Source of the DNA: Lysobacter daejeonensis GH1-9
GTDB lineage: Bacteria > Pseudomonadota > Gammaproteobacteria > Xanthomonadales > Xanthomonadaceae
Reading direction: 5' to 3'
Length of the DNA stretch: 64,000 bases
Assembly (NCBI RefSeq): GCF_000768355.1
Contig: NZ_AVPU01000006.1
Coordinates: forward strand, 107,605 to 171,604
The notes beneath the pieces were generated by a model. It had not been told where the DNA came from. It did not search any database and saw only the letters and a list, made by a program, of their open reading frames with translations. The translations under genes and the position numbers were made by a program. Positions 15,315 to 24,944 of this stretch are shown here, piece by piece (position 1 is the stretch's first letter; every line of letters begins with the position of its first letter).

Positions 15315-17303
15315 TCAAAGCGCCTTGGCCGCCTCCACCACCTTGTCCACGGTGAAGCCGTACTTCTCGAACAGCTTCTCCGCCGGCGCGCTGGCACCGA
15401 ACTCGTCGATGCCGATCACGGCACCGTCCAGGCCCACGTACTTGCGCCAGAAGTCGCTCACGCCGGCTTCGATGGCCACGCGCTTGCGGCAGGCCTTGGG
15501 CAGCACGGCTTCGCGGTAAGCCGCGTCCTGGCGGTCGAACACGTCGGTCGACGGCATCGATACCACGCGCACCTTGTCGCCCAACTGCTCGGCGGCCTGC
15601 GTGGCCAGCCCGACTTCCGAACCGGTGGCGATCAGGATGATCTCCGGCGCGCCGACGCTGTCCTTCAGCACGTAACCGCCGCGCGCAATATCAGCCACCT
15701 GCTGCGCGCTGCGCGGCTGGTGCGCCAGGTTCTGGCGAGAGAACACCAGGCAGCTCGGGCCGTCATGTCGCATGATCGCCGCCTTCCACGACACGGCGGA
15801 TTCCACCGCGTCGCACGGGCGCCACACGTCGTTGTGCGGGATGTAGCGCAGGCTGGCCAGGTGCTCGATCGGCTGGTGGGTCGGACCGTCCTCGCCCAGG
15901 CCGATGGAGTCGTGGGTGTACACGTGGATGGCCTGCGCGCCCATCAGCGCGCTCATGCGCACCGCATTGCGCGCGTAGTCGCTGAACACCAGGAAGGTGG
16001 CGTCGTACGGGATGAAGCCACCGTGCAGGCTCAGGCCGTTGCTGATCGCGGTCATCGCGAACTCGCGCACGCCGAAGTAGATGTAGTTGGCGTTGGGGTC
16101 GTCGGTGGCGACCGACTTGCTGCCCTTCCACAGGGTCAGGTTGGAATGCGCCAGGTCGGCCGAGCCACCGACCAGTTCCGGCAACAGCGGCGCATAGGCC
16201 TCGATGGCCATCTGCGAGGCCTTGCGCGAGGCCACGACCGGACCTTCGGCCTGCAGCTTGGCGATGTAGGCATCAGCGTCGGCGACGAAGGTGGCCGGCA
16301 GCTCGGCGTGCGAACGGCGCACCAGCTCGTCGGCCAGTTCCGGGTACTGCGCGGCATAAGCATCGAACACGCGGTTCCACTGGTCCTCGCGCACCAGGCC
16401 GGCGTTGCCCGCGCGCCAGCCATCGGCGATGGCCTGCGGGATCTCGAACGGACCGTGCTCCCAGCCCAGCGCGGCGCGGGTGGCAACGACTTCGTCCTTG
16501 CCCAGCGGCGCGCCGTGGCTGGATTCCTTGCCCGCCTTCGCCGGCGAACCGAAGCCAATCGTGGTGCGGCAGCAGATCAGGGTCGGCTTGTCGGTGGACT
16601 TCAGCGCGGTTTCGATCGCGGTCTTGATCTCGGTGGCGTCATGGCCATCGACGCCGCGGATCACGTTCCAGCCGTAGGCCTCGAAACGCGCCGGGGTGTC
16701 GTCGGTGAACCAGCCGTCGGTGTTGCCGTCGATCGAGATCTTGTTGTCGTCCCAGAATGCGACCAGCTTGTGCAGGCCCCAGGTGCCGGCCAGCGACGCG
16801 GCCTCGTGCGAGACGCCTTCCATCAGGCAGCCGTCGCCCATGAACACCCAGGTGCGGTGGTCGACGATCTCGAGCTCGGGCTTGTTGAAGCGCTGTGCGA
16901 GCAGCTTCTCTGCCAGCGCCATGCCCACGGCATTGGCGAAACCCTGGCCCAGCGGACCGGTGGTGGTCTCAACGCCCGGGGTGTGGGTGTTCTCCGGGTG
17001 GCCGGCGGTCTTGCTGCCCAGCTGGCGGAAGTTCTTCAGCTCATCCAGGGGCAGGTCGTAACCGGACAGGTGCAGCAGCGCGTACTGCAGCATCGAGCCA
17101 TGGCCGTTGGACAGCACGAAGCGGTCGCGGTTGAACCACTTCGGGTTGTTGGGGTTGTGGCTGTAGTAGTCGTTCCACAGCACCTCGGCGATGTCGGCCA
17201 TGCCCATCGGCATGCCGGGGTGGCCGGAGTTGGCGGCCTGTACGGCGTCGATGGCGAGGAAACGGATGGCGTTGGCGAGATCGCGGCGGCTGGGCGTCGT
17301 CAT
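15315..17303 (-). CDS. tkt: Transketolase
   Basis: Transketolase of 662 residues (E. coli TktA is about 663), the thiamine-diphosphate enzyme that moves two-carbon units between sugar phosphates in the pentose phosphate pathway. It opens [18 protein letters not shown] with the conserved [13 protein letters not shown]; the ThDP motif is [14 protein letters not shown] ending with DDN; also present are [16 protein letters not shown] and the C-terminal transketolase domain. The ATG at 17303 is the only start fitting the family. It is a single-gene unit with its own terminator. Confidence 0.97.
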   Translation of the reverse strand: MTTPSRRDLANAIRFLAIDAVQAANSGHPGMPMGMADIAEVLWNDYYSHNPNNPKWFNRDRFVLSNGHGSMLQYALLHLSGYDLPLDELKNFRQLGSKTAGHPENTHTPGVETTTGPLGQGFANAVGMALAEKLLAQRFNKPELEIVDHRTWVFMGDGCLMEGVSHEAASLAGTWGLHKLVAFWDDNKISIDGNTDGWFTDDTPARFEAYGWNVIRGVDGHDATEIKTAIETALKSTDKPTLICCRTTIGFGSPAKAGKESSHGAPLGKDEVVATRAALGWEHGPFEIPQAIADGWRAGNAGLVREDQWNRVFDAYAAQYPELADELVRRSHAELPATFVADADAYIAKLQAEGPVVASRKASQMAIEAYAPLLPELVGGSADLAHSNLTLWKGSKSVATDDPNANYIYFGVREFAMTAISNGLSLHGGFIPYDATFLVFSDYARNAVRMSALMGAQAIHVYTHDSIGLGEDGPTHQPIEHLASLRYIPHNDVWRPCDAVESAVSWKAAIMRHDGPSCLVFSRQNLAHQPRSAQQVADIARGGYVLKDSVGAPEIILIATGSEVGLATQAAEQLGDKVRVVSMPSTDVFDRQDAAYREAVLPKACRKRVAIEAGVSDFWRKYVGLDGAVIGIDEFGASAPAEKLFEKYGFTVDKVVEAAKAL

Positions 17304-17521
17304 GGGTCGGCGAGGGCTTTCTGGGAGGCGGAAGGAGGCGCGGCCGGGCCTGGACGGGCGGGCCGGACGCCCATTGTCCCATCCGGCAGCCTCCCGTGTC
17401 GCCCTCGGGGCCGTTCAGGTTTCCCCTGGCTTCAGTGAACGGGCTGCCAACTCGGGCTCGAATCGCCTCGCTCCAGGTGCCACCGAGGTGAAGAGTGCTT
17501 CGGGCCTCGGGGGCGTTGCGG

Positions 17522-17545
17522 AAAAGCCGGCCATGGATGGCCGGC
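17522..17545 (-). terminator. Terminator of the symporter gene, in the tkt-symporter gap
   Basis: GCCGGCCAT-GG-ATGGCCGGC is a perfect 9-bp inverted repeat; on the minus strand it is followed by TTTT, so it can terminate the symporter transcript 80 bp after its stop. In the rest of the 322-bp gap (17304-17625) I see only a possible -10 for tkt (GACAAT on the minus strand, 17373-17378) without a clear -35. Confidence 0.65.
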
Positions 17546-17625
17546 GGCCCGACTCGTGGCGGGATGCCGCGACGGAGGGCTGGAGCAACGCCCCGAGACC
17601 CGAAGCCCGCCCGCACCGTCATTGC

Positions 17626-18930
17626 TCAACCAGCAGGCGAATCCACTTCCCCGCGAGACACCACGGCCGCAGCCGCCAAGTCTCCGGTGACATTCAAAGT
17701 AGTCCGGCACATGTCCAGGAACCGATCCACGCCCAGGATCAGGCCAATCCCTTCCGGCGGCACCCCCACCATCCCGCAGATCAGCGCCACCACCGGCAGC
17801 GAACCCGCCGGCACGCCTGCGGTACCAATACCGCCCAGGATGCACACGAACATCACCGTCACCTGCTGCGCCAGCGACAGCTCCACGCCGAAGAACTGCG
17901 CCAGGAACAGCACCGTCACGCCCTCGAACAGCGCCGTGCCGTTCTGGTTGGCCGTGGCGCCCACGGTCAGCACGAAACGCGACACGCGCTTGGGCAGGCC
18001 CAGTTCCTCCTCGGCCACGCGCAGCGCGGTCGGCAGCGTGGCGTTGCTGGACGCGGTGGAGAACGCCATCACCATCGCCTCCTGCGAGCCCTTGAAGAAC
18101 TTCACCGGCGAGTAGTTGCCCACGAACTTCAGCGCCAGCGAATAGGTCACGAACATGTGCAGCGCCAACGCCAGCACCACCACGCCAACGTACGCACCCA
18201 GTCGCACCAGCAGGTCCCAGCCGAACAGCGCGGCCAGGTTGAACATGAAGCAGAACACCGCGTACGGCGCCAGCTTGATGACCATGCCGATCAGGGTCAT
18301 CGACACTTCGAACAGGCCTTCGATGCCGCGCTTGAGCGTGTCGGACGCCTCACTGCGCGTTGCGACCAGGCCGATGCCCAGCATCAGCGCGAAGAACATC
18401 ACCGCCAGGATGGCGTTGTTGGACGCGGCCGCGACCACGTTGTCGGGCACGATGGACAACAGCATGTCCATGCCCTTGGGCTGCTGGGCGGTGCTGCTGA
18501 TGATGGACTGCGCGCGTTCGGAGCCTTCGGCCAGCATCTGCTGCGCGGCGGCGCGGTCCACGCCGGCCCCCGGCTGCAGCCAGTTGACCAGCACGAGGCC
18601 GATCAGCACCGCGATTGCCGAAACGACCACGGTGTAGGCCAATGTGCGCCAACCCACCCGCCCCAATGCGCGGATGTCGCCCATCTCCGCGATACCCACC
18701 ACCAGCGCGGAGAACAGCAGCGGGATCACCAGCATGAAGATCAGCCGCAGGAACAGCGTGCCGGCCGGCTGGGTCACGGTGCTCGTCAGCCACTGCACCC
18801 AGCCCGCGTCGGCGCCGGCGCTGTAGTGCACGAACATCCCCAGCAGCAGTCCCGCGAAGAAGCCGATGGCCATCTTCCAGTGCAAGGGCAGTTTCTTCTT
18901 GCCCTGGGTGGTCGCATGGGCTTCGGTCAT
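17626..18930 (-). CDS. Dicarboxylate/amino acid:cation symporter (DAACS family)
   Basis: Transporter of 434 residues of the GltP/DctA/EAAT family, coupling uptake of dicarboxylates or acidic amino acids to H+ or Na+. It shows about eight hydrophobic helices and two re-entrant loops. Signature elements are SSNATLPTALR (Ser-rich loop), NQNGTALFEGV (in place of NMDGTA), GGIGTAGVPAGS and DRFLDMCRTTLNVTGD, which includes the substrate-binding Asp/Arg/Asn region. The substrate cannot be fixed from sequence. The start ATG at 18930 lies before a Lys-rich cytoplasmic segment. Downstream of batD and co-directional with it, 53 bp away. Confidence 0.93.
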   Translation of the reverse strand: MTEAHATTQGKKKLPLHWKMAIGFFAGLLLGMFVHYSAGADAGWVQWLTSTVTQPAGTLFLRLIFMLVIPLLFSALVVGIAEMGDIRALGRVGWRTLAYTVVVSAIAVLIGLVLVNWLQPGAGVDRAAAQQMLAEGSERAQSIISSTAQQPKGMDMLLSIVPDNVVAAASNNAILAVMFFALMLGIGLVATRSEASDTLKRGIEGLFEVSMTLIGMVIKLAPYAVFCFMFNLAALFGWDLLVRLGAYVGVVVLALALHMFVTYSLALKFVGNYSPVKFFKGSQEAMVMAFSTASSNATLPTALRVAEEELGLPKRVSRFVLTVGATANQNGTALFEGVTVLFLAQFFGVELSLAQQVTVMFVCILGGIGTAGVPAGSLPVVALICGMVGVPPEGIGLILGVDRFLDMCRTTLNVTGDLAAAAVVSRGEVDSPAG

Positions 18931-18983
18931 CGTGGGGGTCCCCGGTGGAATCCCGGGAGCTTAGCAAACCGGTCCTGGCGGGC

Positions 18984-20765
18984 TCAGCGCTCCGGGTACA
19001 GCGGCGGTAGCGGATCGGGCTTGCTGGCGGCCGGGGCCGGCCGCCAACGCGGGCCCTTGGCGAAGGCCTCGCGCAGCGCAGCACGTGCCGCGCGGCCATC
19101 GCCTTCGGACCAGCGGGCGCGCTGCAACAGATCCACGGCATCGCGTTGGCGGAGGTCAGCCAGCTGCGCACGCAGCGGGTCCATGCCCATGCACGGCTGC
19201 GGTGCCAGCGCGAGCAAGGCCTCCGCCACGTCGCCCAGACTGCCGGTGTCCAGCGCGCGACGCAGCACCCCGGGATCGACAGACAGGATGCCTGCGGCCG
19301 ATGCCTGGAGCGACGGCGTACCGACGCGTCCGCCCGCGGGCGCGCGTCCCCCGCGATGGCTCAGCCACCACACAAGCGTCACCAGCCACAACGCCGCGAA
19401 GACCACTGTGGCGACCACCCAGGGGTTGCCCAGGCGCGCGGCCATCCCCCCCCGGTCGCCCGCAGCGCCTGGCGACCCGGCGCCATCCGGCGCGGTCGAC
19501 GCCGGGGCGGATGCGGACGGTGACACCTTTACGCCCGAGGCCACCGCGACCTTGAGAGACAGCGCCGGCAAGCTGGCCACTCGCGTGCTGCCCGTGCGGA
19601 CATCCCACCAGGCCAGCTTCAACGCAGGCACATGGACCGCGCCGGCGCGCGCCGGGACCAGCGAAAATCGCCGCAGCTGCTTCACCCTTGGACGGCCACC
19701 CGCGAAGCCCTCGTCGCTCTTCACCGGCTCGGCGAAGACTTGCACCCCATCGATCGACGGAAACCGCACCTCGGGCATCTGCGCGGCCGTCGCGCCATCG
19801 GCCGTGATCTCGACCACCAGGTCGGTGGCCTCGCCCACGCGCAGGGTCGTGGGCACGGTGCGGTAACGCAACTCCAGGGCGTGCAAGGGCAGCCACGGTT
19901 GCGGCGCGTTGGCGGGCGGCGCCTGCACCTGCAGGAAACGGGGGCGGGCCTGCGCTTTCAGCACGCCCCCTCGATCCCCGAACAGGTCATCGAAAAATCC
20001 ACCGGTGCCCCGCCCTTCGAAGCTCGCGCCGGGCAGGGTGAGCGTCCCGCTACGCTCGGGCAGCAGCAGGAAACGCCGCTCGACCACCATGTAGCGCCGG
20101 CCACCAACGTCGCGCGTGTACTGCGCATCCTCGCCCACGCGCTGGAGCGTCGCGCCGTCCGGCGCAGGCTGGTCGAGCGCGCCGGAAACCAGCGGCACGG
20201 CCGAGTACAGCCGCACCACCCAACCCACCGCCTGTTGCACATACGGCGTCTCGTCATCCGGCTCGCTTTCGATGAAGACGTTGTCGCCGGTGCGCGCGGG
20301 TGCGGGCGCCGAAGTCGCTCCCGACGCAACCACCAACGTCAGCGGCGATGTGCGTGCCGCGCCGACGGCCAGCGCCGGCACGGTGAGCACGCCGTCGCGG
20401 CGTGGGCGCAGCGCCACGCCGTACAGCGCCCGCACCGTGGCTTGGCCGTTGCGCATATGGAATTCGCGGCGGCTGGTGTTGCCACTGACCACGAAGTCGC
20501 GCTGCAGCGGAGAGAAGTCCGGCATCGGGTTGCCGGGCTGGGTGGTTTCCACGTTGAGGGTGACGGTTTCGCCCGCACCGATGCGATCCCGGTCCAGCCA
20601 CGCGCGCGTTTGTGCCGAAGCCGCTGCGACCACTGCGAACTGCAGCAGCAAGGCGCACCACAGCCCCCAGGCAAACGACGCCCTCGTCGATCGACGTGCA
20701 CGCGGTGCGCCTGCGATCCAGCCCCGTGGGAAAGCGCCATGTCGGGCAATGCAATCAATGGTCAC
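18984..20765 (-). CDS. batD: BatD-like oxygen-tolerance protein
   Basis: BatD/oxygen-tolerance family protein of 593 residues. A signal sequence or membrane anchor lies near residues 33-55 (CALLLQFAVVAAASAQ), then large extracytoplasmic beta-sandwich domains start RAWLDRDRIGAGETVTL, and a C-terminal transmembrane helix (VVATVVFAALWLVTLVWW) precedes a cytoplasmic tail. The GTG start overlaps the BatB stop (GTGA), so it is the last gene of the moxR-bat operon. Bat proteins are linked to envelope/oxidative stress resistance in some bacteria, but the exact role is not known. Confidence 0.88.
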   Translation of the reverse strand: MTIDCIARHGAFPRGWIAGAPRARRSTRASFAWGLWCALLLQFAVVAAASAQTRAWLDRDRIGAGETVTLNVETTQPGNPMPDFSPLQRDFVVSGNTSRREFHMRNGQATVRALYGVALRPRRDGVLTVPALAVGAARTSPLTLVVASGATSAPAPARTGDNVFIESEPDDETPYVQQAVGWVVRLYSAVPLVSGALDQPAPDGATLQRVGEDAQYTRDVGGRRYMVVERRFLLLPERSGTLTLPGASFEGRGTGGFFDDLFGDRGGVLKAQARPRFLQVQAPPANAPQPWLPLHALELRYRTVPTTLRVGEATDLVVEITADGATAAQMPEVRFPSIDGVQVFAEPVKSDEGFAGGRPRVKQLRRFSLVPARAGAVHVPALKLAWWDVRTGSTRVASLPALSLKVAVASGVKVSPSASAPASTAPDGAGSPGAAGDRGGMAARLGNPWVVATVVFAALWLVTLVWWLSHRGGRAPAGGRVGTPSLQASAAGILSVDPGVLRRALDTGSLGDVAEALLALAPQPCMGMDPLRAQLADLRQRDAVDLLQRARWSEGDGRAARAALREAFAKGPRWRPAPAASKPDPLPPLYPER

Positions 20766-22468
20766 CGCGATGAACCTCCCTGCCGCAGGCGGCGCTGGTA
20801 TTCCAGCCGGAACTTCTCCCGGAGTAGGCCGCCGGGTTCGTCGGGGACACGCCGCAGCCACGCCTCGTTGGCGATGCGCCGTTCACGCTCGGCGGCGGTT
20901 TCGGTCTGGGCCGGGCGGTCGCCCTGCCCCGGTTTTGCGCCCTCGCTGGGCTGACCGCCTTGGGCCACGGCCTGGCGCATACGCTCGCGCTGGGCCGCGT
21001 CGGCTTGGGCCTGCGCAGCCGCGTCCGCGCCCTGCGTGGGCTTCGGCCGAGGTGCCGCGCCCTCCGCTTGGCTGGAGGGCGATGTTCGACTCTGTTCCTG
21101 CGGCACGGCAGGGTCACCCGCTCCCTGGTCGGCTCCGGCCGAACCGCGCTCACCAGGACGACCGTCACCGGCCTCGGGGCGCCCCTTGCCCGCCGGCGGC
21201 TTCCCACCCGGCGGTGATTTGCGCTTCATCACGGCTTCCACCGCACGCCGGTTGGCCTCGGCATCCGCCATGCCGGGCGCGCGCTGCAATGCCGCGTCGT
21301 AGGCGCGGATGGCCTCCTGGTAACGCCCCGCCCGGGCCAGCGCGTTGCCCCGGTTGTAGTGCGCATCCGCACTGTCCACCTGGGCGAAGCCCTGCGCCGC
21401 GCCCGCGAAATCGCCTTGCCGATACCGCTGCGTGGCCGTCTCCATCGCGGCATGCTGCACCTGGTCGGGACGCCGCCACCAGTCGGCCGCCTGCACCGCG
21501 CCCAGCGGCCAACCAAGCGCCAGGACCAGGATCGCCACCACGGCACCGCGGCGGAACAGCGGCAGAGCCAACAGCATCACCGCAGGCAACAGCCAGTAAC
21601 CTTCATCCAACCAATGGCGGCCGCCGCTTTCAGCGTCGCCTGCACCTGTGGTGCCGCGCGGCGCCAGTACGCCGAGGCCCCGCAGGTCCGCATCGTCCAT
21701 CGTGATGCGCTGGTAACGCCCGTTGCCCGCGCTGGCGAGCCGTCGCAGCGACGCTTCATCGAATCCGCCTCCGGCCCCCGTCGCCACCCCGACCCCGATG
21801 ACGGAGACGTTGAAGCCCGCTGTTGCGGCCTGGGTACTGGCCGCAACGTCAGCGTCGGTCGCGTGGTCACCCATGACCACGATGTCGCCTTGCGTGAAGC
21901 CAGCCTGGCGCAGCAATTTCGCCGACCAGCCGATGGCGCGGTCGATGCGTTGGCCGTCCACCGGCATCACCTCCGACGACAGCGCATCCAGGAACACCGC
22001 CACGTTGTTCGCATCGGCCGTCAACGGCGCCACGGTGAAGGCATCGCCTGCGTAGGCGACGAGACCCACCTGACCACCGCGGCGTTGCTGCAGCAGCATC
22101 GCCAACTTGGCCCGGGCCTGTGCCAGCCGCGACGGCGGGAGGTCGCGACGATCGATTGCAGTGGACAGGTCCAGCGCCACCACCAGAGGGGCGTGGCTTT
22201 GCCACAGCGGTTGTTCGACCTGACGCCAACTCGGTCCGGCCAAGGCCAGGATCGCCAACACGTAGGCAGCGCCCGTCAACCAGCGCCCACGCCGGTGCGC
22301 AGGCGCGGCCTCGACGACCAGCAGGTGGCGAAGCAGGTGGGCATCCACCACCCCGCGCCACACTTCGCCGCGCCGCGTGCGTCGGGCCGCCAGCCACCAC
22401 CCCAGTGGCAACGCCAGCAGCGCCCACAACCACAGCGGCCGCAACCAGTGCACGACTCCCGCGTCCAT
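20762..22468 (-). CDS. BatB/BatC-like fusion: VWA domain plus TPR
   Basis: Membrane protein of 568 residues combining a von Willebrand A domain (BatB-like) with C-terminal TPR repeats and an Ala/Gln/Pro-rich tail (BatC-like). The N-terminus has transmembrane helices near 8-24 and 60-75. The VWA metal site reads DLSTA instead of DxSxS, so the last serine is lost, and metal binding may be weak. A further membrane helix pair lies between the VWA and TPR parts; TPR motifs are DAHYNRGNALARAGRYQEAI and similar. Starts at ATG 22468, two bases after the batA stop, and its own stop overlaps batD. Confidence 0.88.
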   Translation of the reverse strand: MDAGVVHWLRPLWLWALLALPLGWWLAARRTRRGEVWRGVVDAHLLRHLLVVEAAPAHRRGRWLTGAAYVLAILALAGPSWRQVEQPLWQSHAPLVVALDLSTAIDRRDLPPSRLAQARAKLAMLLQQRRGGQVGLVAYAGDAFTVAPLTADANNVAVFLDALSSEVMPVDGQRIDRAIGWSAKLLRQAGFTQGDIVVMGDHATDADVAASTQAATAGFNVSVIGVGVATGAGGGFDEASLRRLASAGNGRYQRITMDDADLRGLGVLAPRGTTGAGDAESGGRHWLDEGYWLLPAVMLLALPLFRRGAVVAILVLALGWPLGAVQAADWWRRPDQVQHAAMETATQRYRQGDFAGAAQGFAQVDSADAHYNRGNALARAGRYQEAIRAYDAALQRAPGMADAEANRRAVEAVMKRKSPPGGKPPAGKGRPEAGDGRPGERGSAGADQGAGDPAVPQEQSRTSPSSQAEGAAPRPKPTQGADAAAQAQADAAQRERMRQAVAQGGQPSEGAKPGQGDRPAQTETAAERERRIANEAWLRRVPDEPGGLLREKFRLEYQRRLRQGGSSR

Positions 22469-22470
22469 GC

Positions 22471-23487
22471 TCAGTTCCTCCGCCGCTGCGGCCGCAGGAA
22501 GGCGACCATGGCCAGCAGCCAAGCGGCGCCCAATGGCCACGGATAACGTTCCAGGCGCGGACGCACTGCTTCGCCGGCGCGGGTGATCGGTTCGATGCGA
22601 TCGATCTCGGCGTAGATGCCCGCCAGCTCGGCCGTGTCGCGCGCACGGAAAAACTGCCCACCGGTGGTCCGGGCAATGGCGGCCAGTCCCTTCTCGTCAA
22701 TCTCGTCACCCGCGCCCGGCATCGGCAGCTGGAACCCGAACAGGGACAGCGTGCCCTCTCCGCCAAAGGCGATGGTATGCACGCGCACCCCGGCATCACG
22801 CGCCAGCTCTGCAGCCTTGGCCGGCTGCAGTGCGCCCGCGGTGTTCACGCCATCGGTGAGCAGCACCAGCACGCGCTGCCCCTCGGTCTGGGCGCGCAAG
22901 CGCTTGACCGCCAAACCAATGGCATCGCCCACTGCGGTTTCCTGCCCGGCCAGGCCCACCACGCTGTCCTGCAACTGGTCGCGCACCGACTGGTGGTCCA
23001 ACGTGGCCGGGGTAAGCACATACGCGCTTCGCCCAAATACCAGCAGCCCAACGCGATCGCCGGCGCGATGGTCGAGGAAGTCGGCGAGCACGGCTTTCGC
23101 GGCGGTGAGCCGATCCACACGCTGCCCGCCCAGCTCCATGTCCGGCTCGCTCATGCTGCCCGACAGGTCCAGGGCCAGCATCAGTTCGCGGCCGGCATGC
23201 GGTGGCTGCACCGCATCGCCCAGTTGCTGCGGTCGCGCGGCGGCCAGGCACAGCAGGGCCCAGGCGGCCCACAGCCATCCACCTGCAGCGAGCAGCCGCC
23301 GCGGACCACCGCGCGACGCACTTGTCGATTGCACGCGCGCGCCATAGGGCACGCGCAAGGCCGGATCGTGGCTGGTTACTGGGCGGGCCCACCAGGAAAC
23401 GATTGCCGGCAGTGGCAGAGCCAGCAACAACCATGGCCATGCCAGCGACACATCGCGCCAGTTCACCGGCAGAGGCATCCAGTCCAT
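22471..23487 (-). CDS. batA: BatA-like VWA-domain membrane protein
   Basis: Protein of 338 residues with the intact MIDAS motif DLSGSMS, and further VWA motif LLTDGVNTAG, flanked by N-terminal helices (LLLALPLPAIVSWW, WLWAAWALLCLAAA) and a C-terminal helix (WPLGAAWLLAMVAFL). The VWA domain probably faces the periplasm. ATG 23487 shares its first base with the upstream stop (TGATG); a GTG at 23490 is also possible. It belongs to the moxR-DUF58-DUF4381-batA-batB-batD operon. Confidence 0.92.
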   Translation of the reverse strand: MDWMPLPVNWRDVSLAWPWLLLALPLPAIVSWWARPVTSHDPALRVPYGARVQSTSASRGGPRRLLAAGGWLWAAWALLCLAAARPQQLGDAVQPPHAGRELMLALDLSGSMSEPDMELGGQRVDRLTAAKAVLADFLDHRAGDRVGLLVFGRSAYVLTPATLDHQSVRDQLQDSVVGLAGQETAVGDAIGLAVKRLRAQTEGQRVLVLLTDGVNTAGALQPAKAAELARDAGVRVHTIAFGGEGTLSLFGFQLPMPGAGDEIDEKGLAAIARTTGGQFFRARDTAELAGIYAEIDRIEPITRAGEAVRPRLERYPWPLGAAWLLAMVAFLRPQRRRN

Positions 23488-23945
23488 CACCGTTGCATCA
23501 TCCAGAGGATGAAACGCGGCCGGGCAATTCGCTGCAGAGCCTGGACTTCATCGGCGTGCACATCGGGGCGGAAGGCCGCGTCGAGCAGCAGACGGCCTTG
23601 CGGTGTATTGAAGACGGCCGGCTCAAGGCCGCGATCGAGCATGACCAACCAGGCGTCGCCCTGAAGCCGATCGGCCTGCGGATCGTGCAGCCGGGCGGCA
23701 CGCCGCAACAGCTCCGACATCGCGGCCACGGCCTGGGGCCGCGATGGCGCGGCGGCAATCGCCTGATCGAATATATCGGCGATGCGGGCGTGCCGCCGAC
23801 GGCGGCGCCAGTGGCGCCAGAGAAATCCAGCCAGCACGGTCAGCACCGCAACGCCCACCAACCACCAGCCCGGCGCAGGCGGCCACCACGACGGTGCGGC
23901 CACCGCATGGATGTCACGCAGGACGAGAGTGGGGTCGCTGCTCAT
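23487..23945 (-). CDS. DUF4381-domain membrane protein
   Basis: Protein of 152 residues with one transmembrane helix (WWLVGVAVLTVLAGFLWRHWRRRRR, about residues 28-50), then a cytoplasmic helical DUF4381 domain ending in ARPRFILWMMQR. The start at 23945 overlaps the DUF58 stop (ATGA), and its stop overlaps batA, so translation is coupled. DUF4381 genes are a regular part of moxR-bat clusters, as scaffold candidates. Confidence 0.88.
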   Translation of the reverse strand: MSSDPTLVLRDIHAVAAPSWWPPAPGWWLVGVAVLTVLAGFLWRHWRRRRRHARIADIFDQAIAAAPSRPQAVAAMSELLRRAARLHDPQADRLQGDAWLVMLDRGLEPAVFNTPQGRLLLDAAFRPDVHADEVQALQRIARPRFILWMMQR

Positions 23946-24934
23946 GCCACCAGGGGCCGCGGCCGTCCCAGCAAGGGCAGCCATGCATCGCCGGGCTCGT
24001 CGGTGGACACCGCCTGCACCCGCACGCCGCGCAGGGGCAGTGTTGCCATCGCCGCGCGCAAAGGCTCCGAGAAGGTCGCCATCCATTGCTTGCGCTGCGC
24101 GGGGCTGGCGAGGTCGAGGTCGAGCCGCGAATCGCCGGACTGCATCGGCAACTGCTTCGCGGGTGGTCGCAGTTCCAGCGGATCGGTGAATAGCAACACG
24201 ATGACTTCGTGGTGCTGACTGAGTGCGGGCCAGCGCTCGGCGGGCACCTCGATCAGGCTGGCAGGGTCGGCCAGCACGATGAGTCGCGAACCGGGGCGCA
24301 CGATCCGTCGCGCCCGGTCGAGCGCGGCGCCCAAGCCCTCGTCATTGGCGGGCGGCTCCCGGTACCAGCGCACCAGCGCATCCAGCACTCGCAATGCGCC
24401 ACGCGCACCGGCGGCGGGCGCAAGGGGCGCCTCGCGGCTGGAGCCACGGAGTGCGCAAAGCCGGTCGCCCTCGGCGACGGCCACCCAGGCCGCCATTGCG
24501 CCGGTTCGCGCCGCCTGCACCGATTTGAATCGCACCCGCGTGCCGAAATAAAGCGCGGGCGCCGTATCGGCCACCAGCACCGTCATCCGCTCGCGCTCGG
24601 CCTGGAAGAGCTTGGTATGCGGTCGCCCGCTGCGCGCGGTCAGCCGCCAATCGATGTGGCGCGCGTCGTCGCCGGGGATGTACTCGCGTGATTCGGCGTA
24701 CTCCATGCCCCGGCCTCGCAGCGGGGACAGCGCCTGCCCCGTGACGCCGTGGCGTCCATGCCAAGCCCGACGGCGGCCGAGCGCAACGGACCGCAGGGCC
24801 ACCAGCTCCTGCAGCGAAGGCGCCATGCCTTCGGTGGGTTCGCGCGCGGACGTCGCCCCTTGGGTCACAGGCTTCCCCGTCAACACCGGAGACTGCGTCG
24901 CACCGGGATTGATCCAAGATGGAGTCGATCGCAT
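23942..24934 (-). CDS. DUF58-domain protein of the MoxR-Bat cluster
   Basis: Protein of 330 residues with the DUF58 signature REYIPGDDARHIDWRLTAR and FQAERE, typical of the cytoplasmic partners of MoxR ATPases. ATG 24934 has GAGG about 7 nt upstream and lies 10 bp after moxR. The frame is open further 5' into moxR, and residues before MAPSLQELVALR are poorly conserved-looking, so an internal start at about 24829 is an alternative. The stop overlaps the next gene by 4 nt. Confidence 0.9.
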   Translation of the reverse strand: MRSTPSWINPGATQSPVLTGKPVTQGATSAREPTEGMAPSLQELVALRSVALGRRRAWHGRHGVTGQALSPLRGRGMEYAESREYIPGDDARHIDWRLTARSGRPHTKLFQAERERMTVLVADTAPALYFGTRVRFKSVQAARTGAMAAWVAVAEGDRLCALRGSSREAPLAPAAGARGALRVLDALVRWYREPPANDEGLGAALDRARRIVRPGSRLIVLADPASLIEVPAERWPALSQHHEVIVLLFTDPLELRPPAKQLPMQSGDSRLDLDLASPAQRKQWMATFSEPLRAAMATLPLRGVRVQAVSTDEPGDAWLPLLGRPRPLVA

Positions 24935-24944
24935 GACGCAGGCC

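Noticed and set aside
15303..17438. A 711-codon open frame on the plus strand opposite tkt
   Set aside because: It is an antisense shadow of the highly conserved transketolase gene in GC-rich DNA; its protein has no recognisable domain and no Shine-Dalgarno site.
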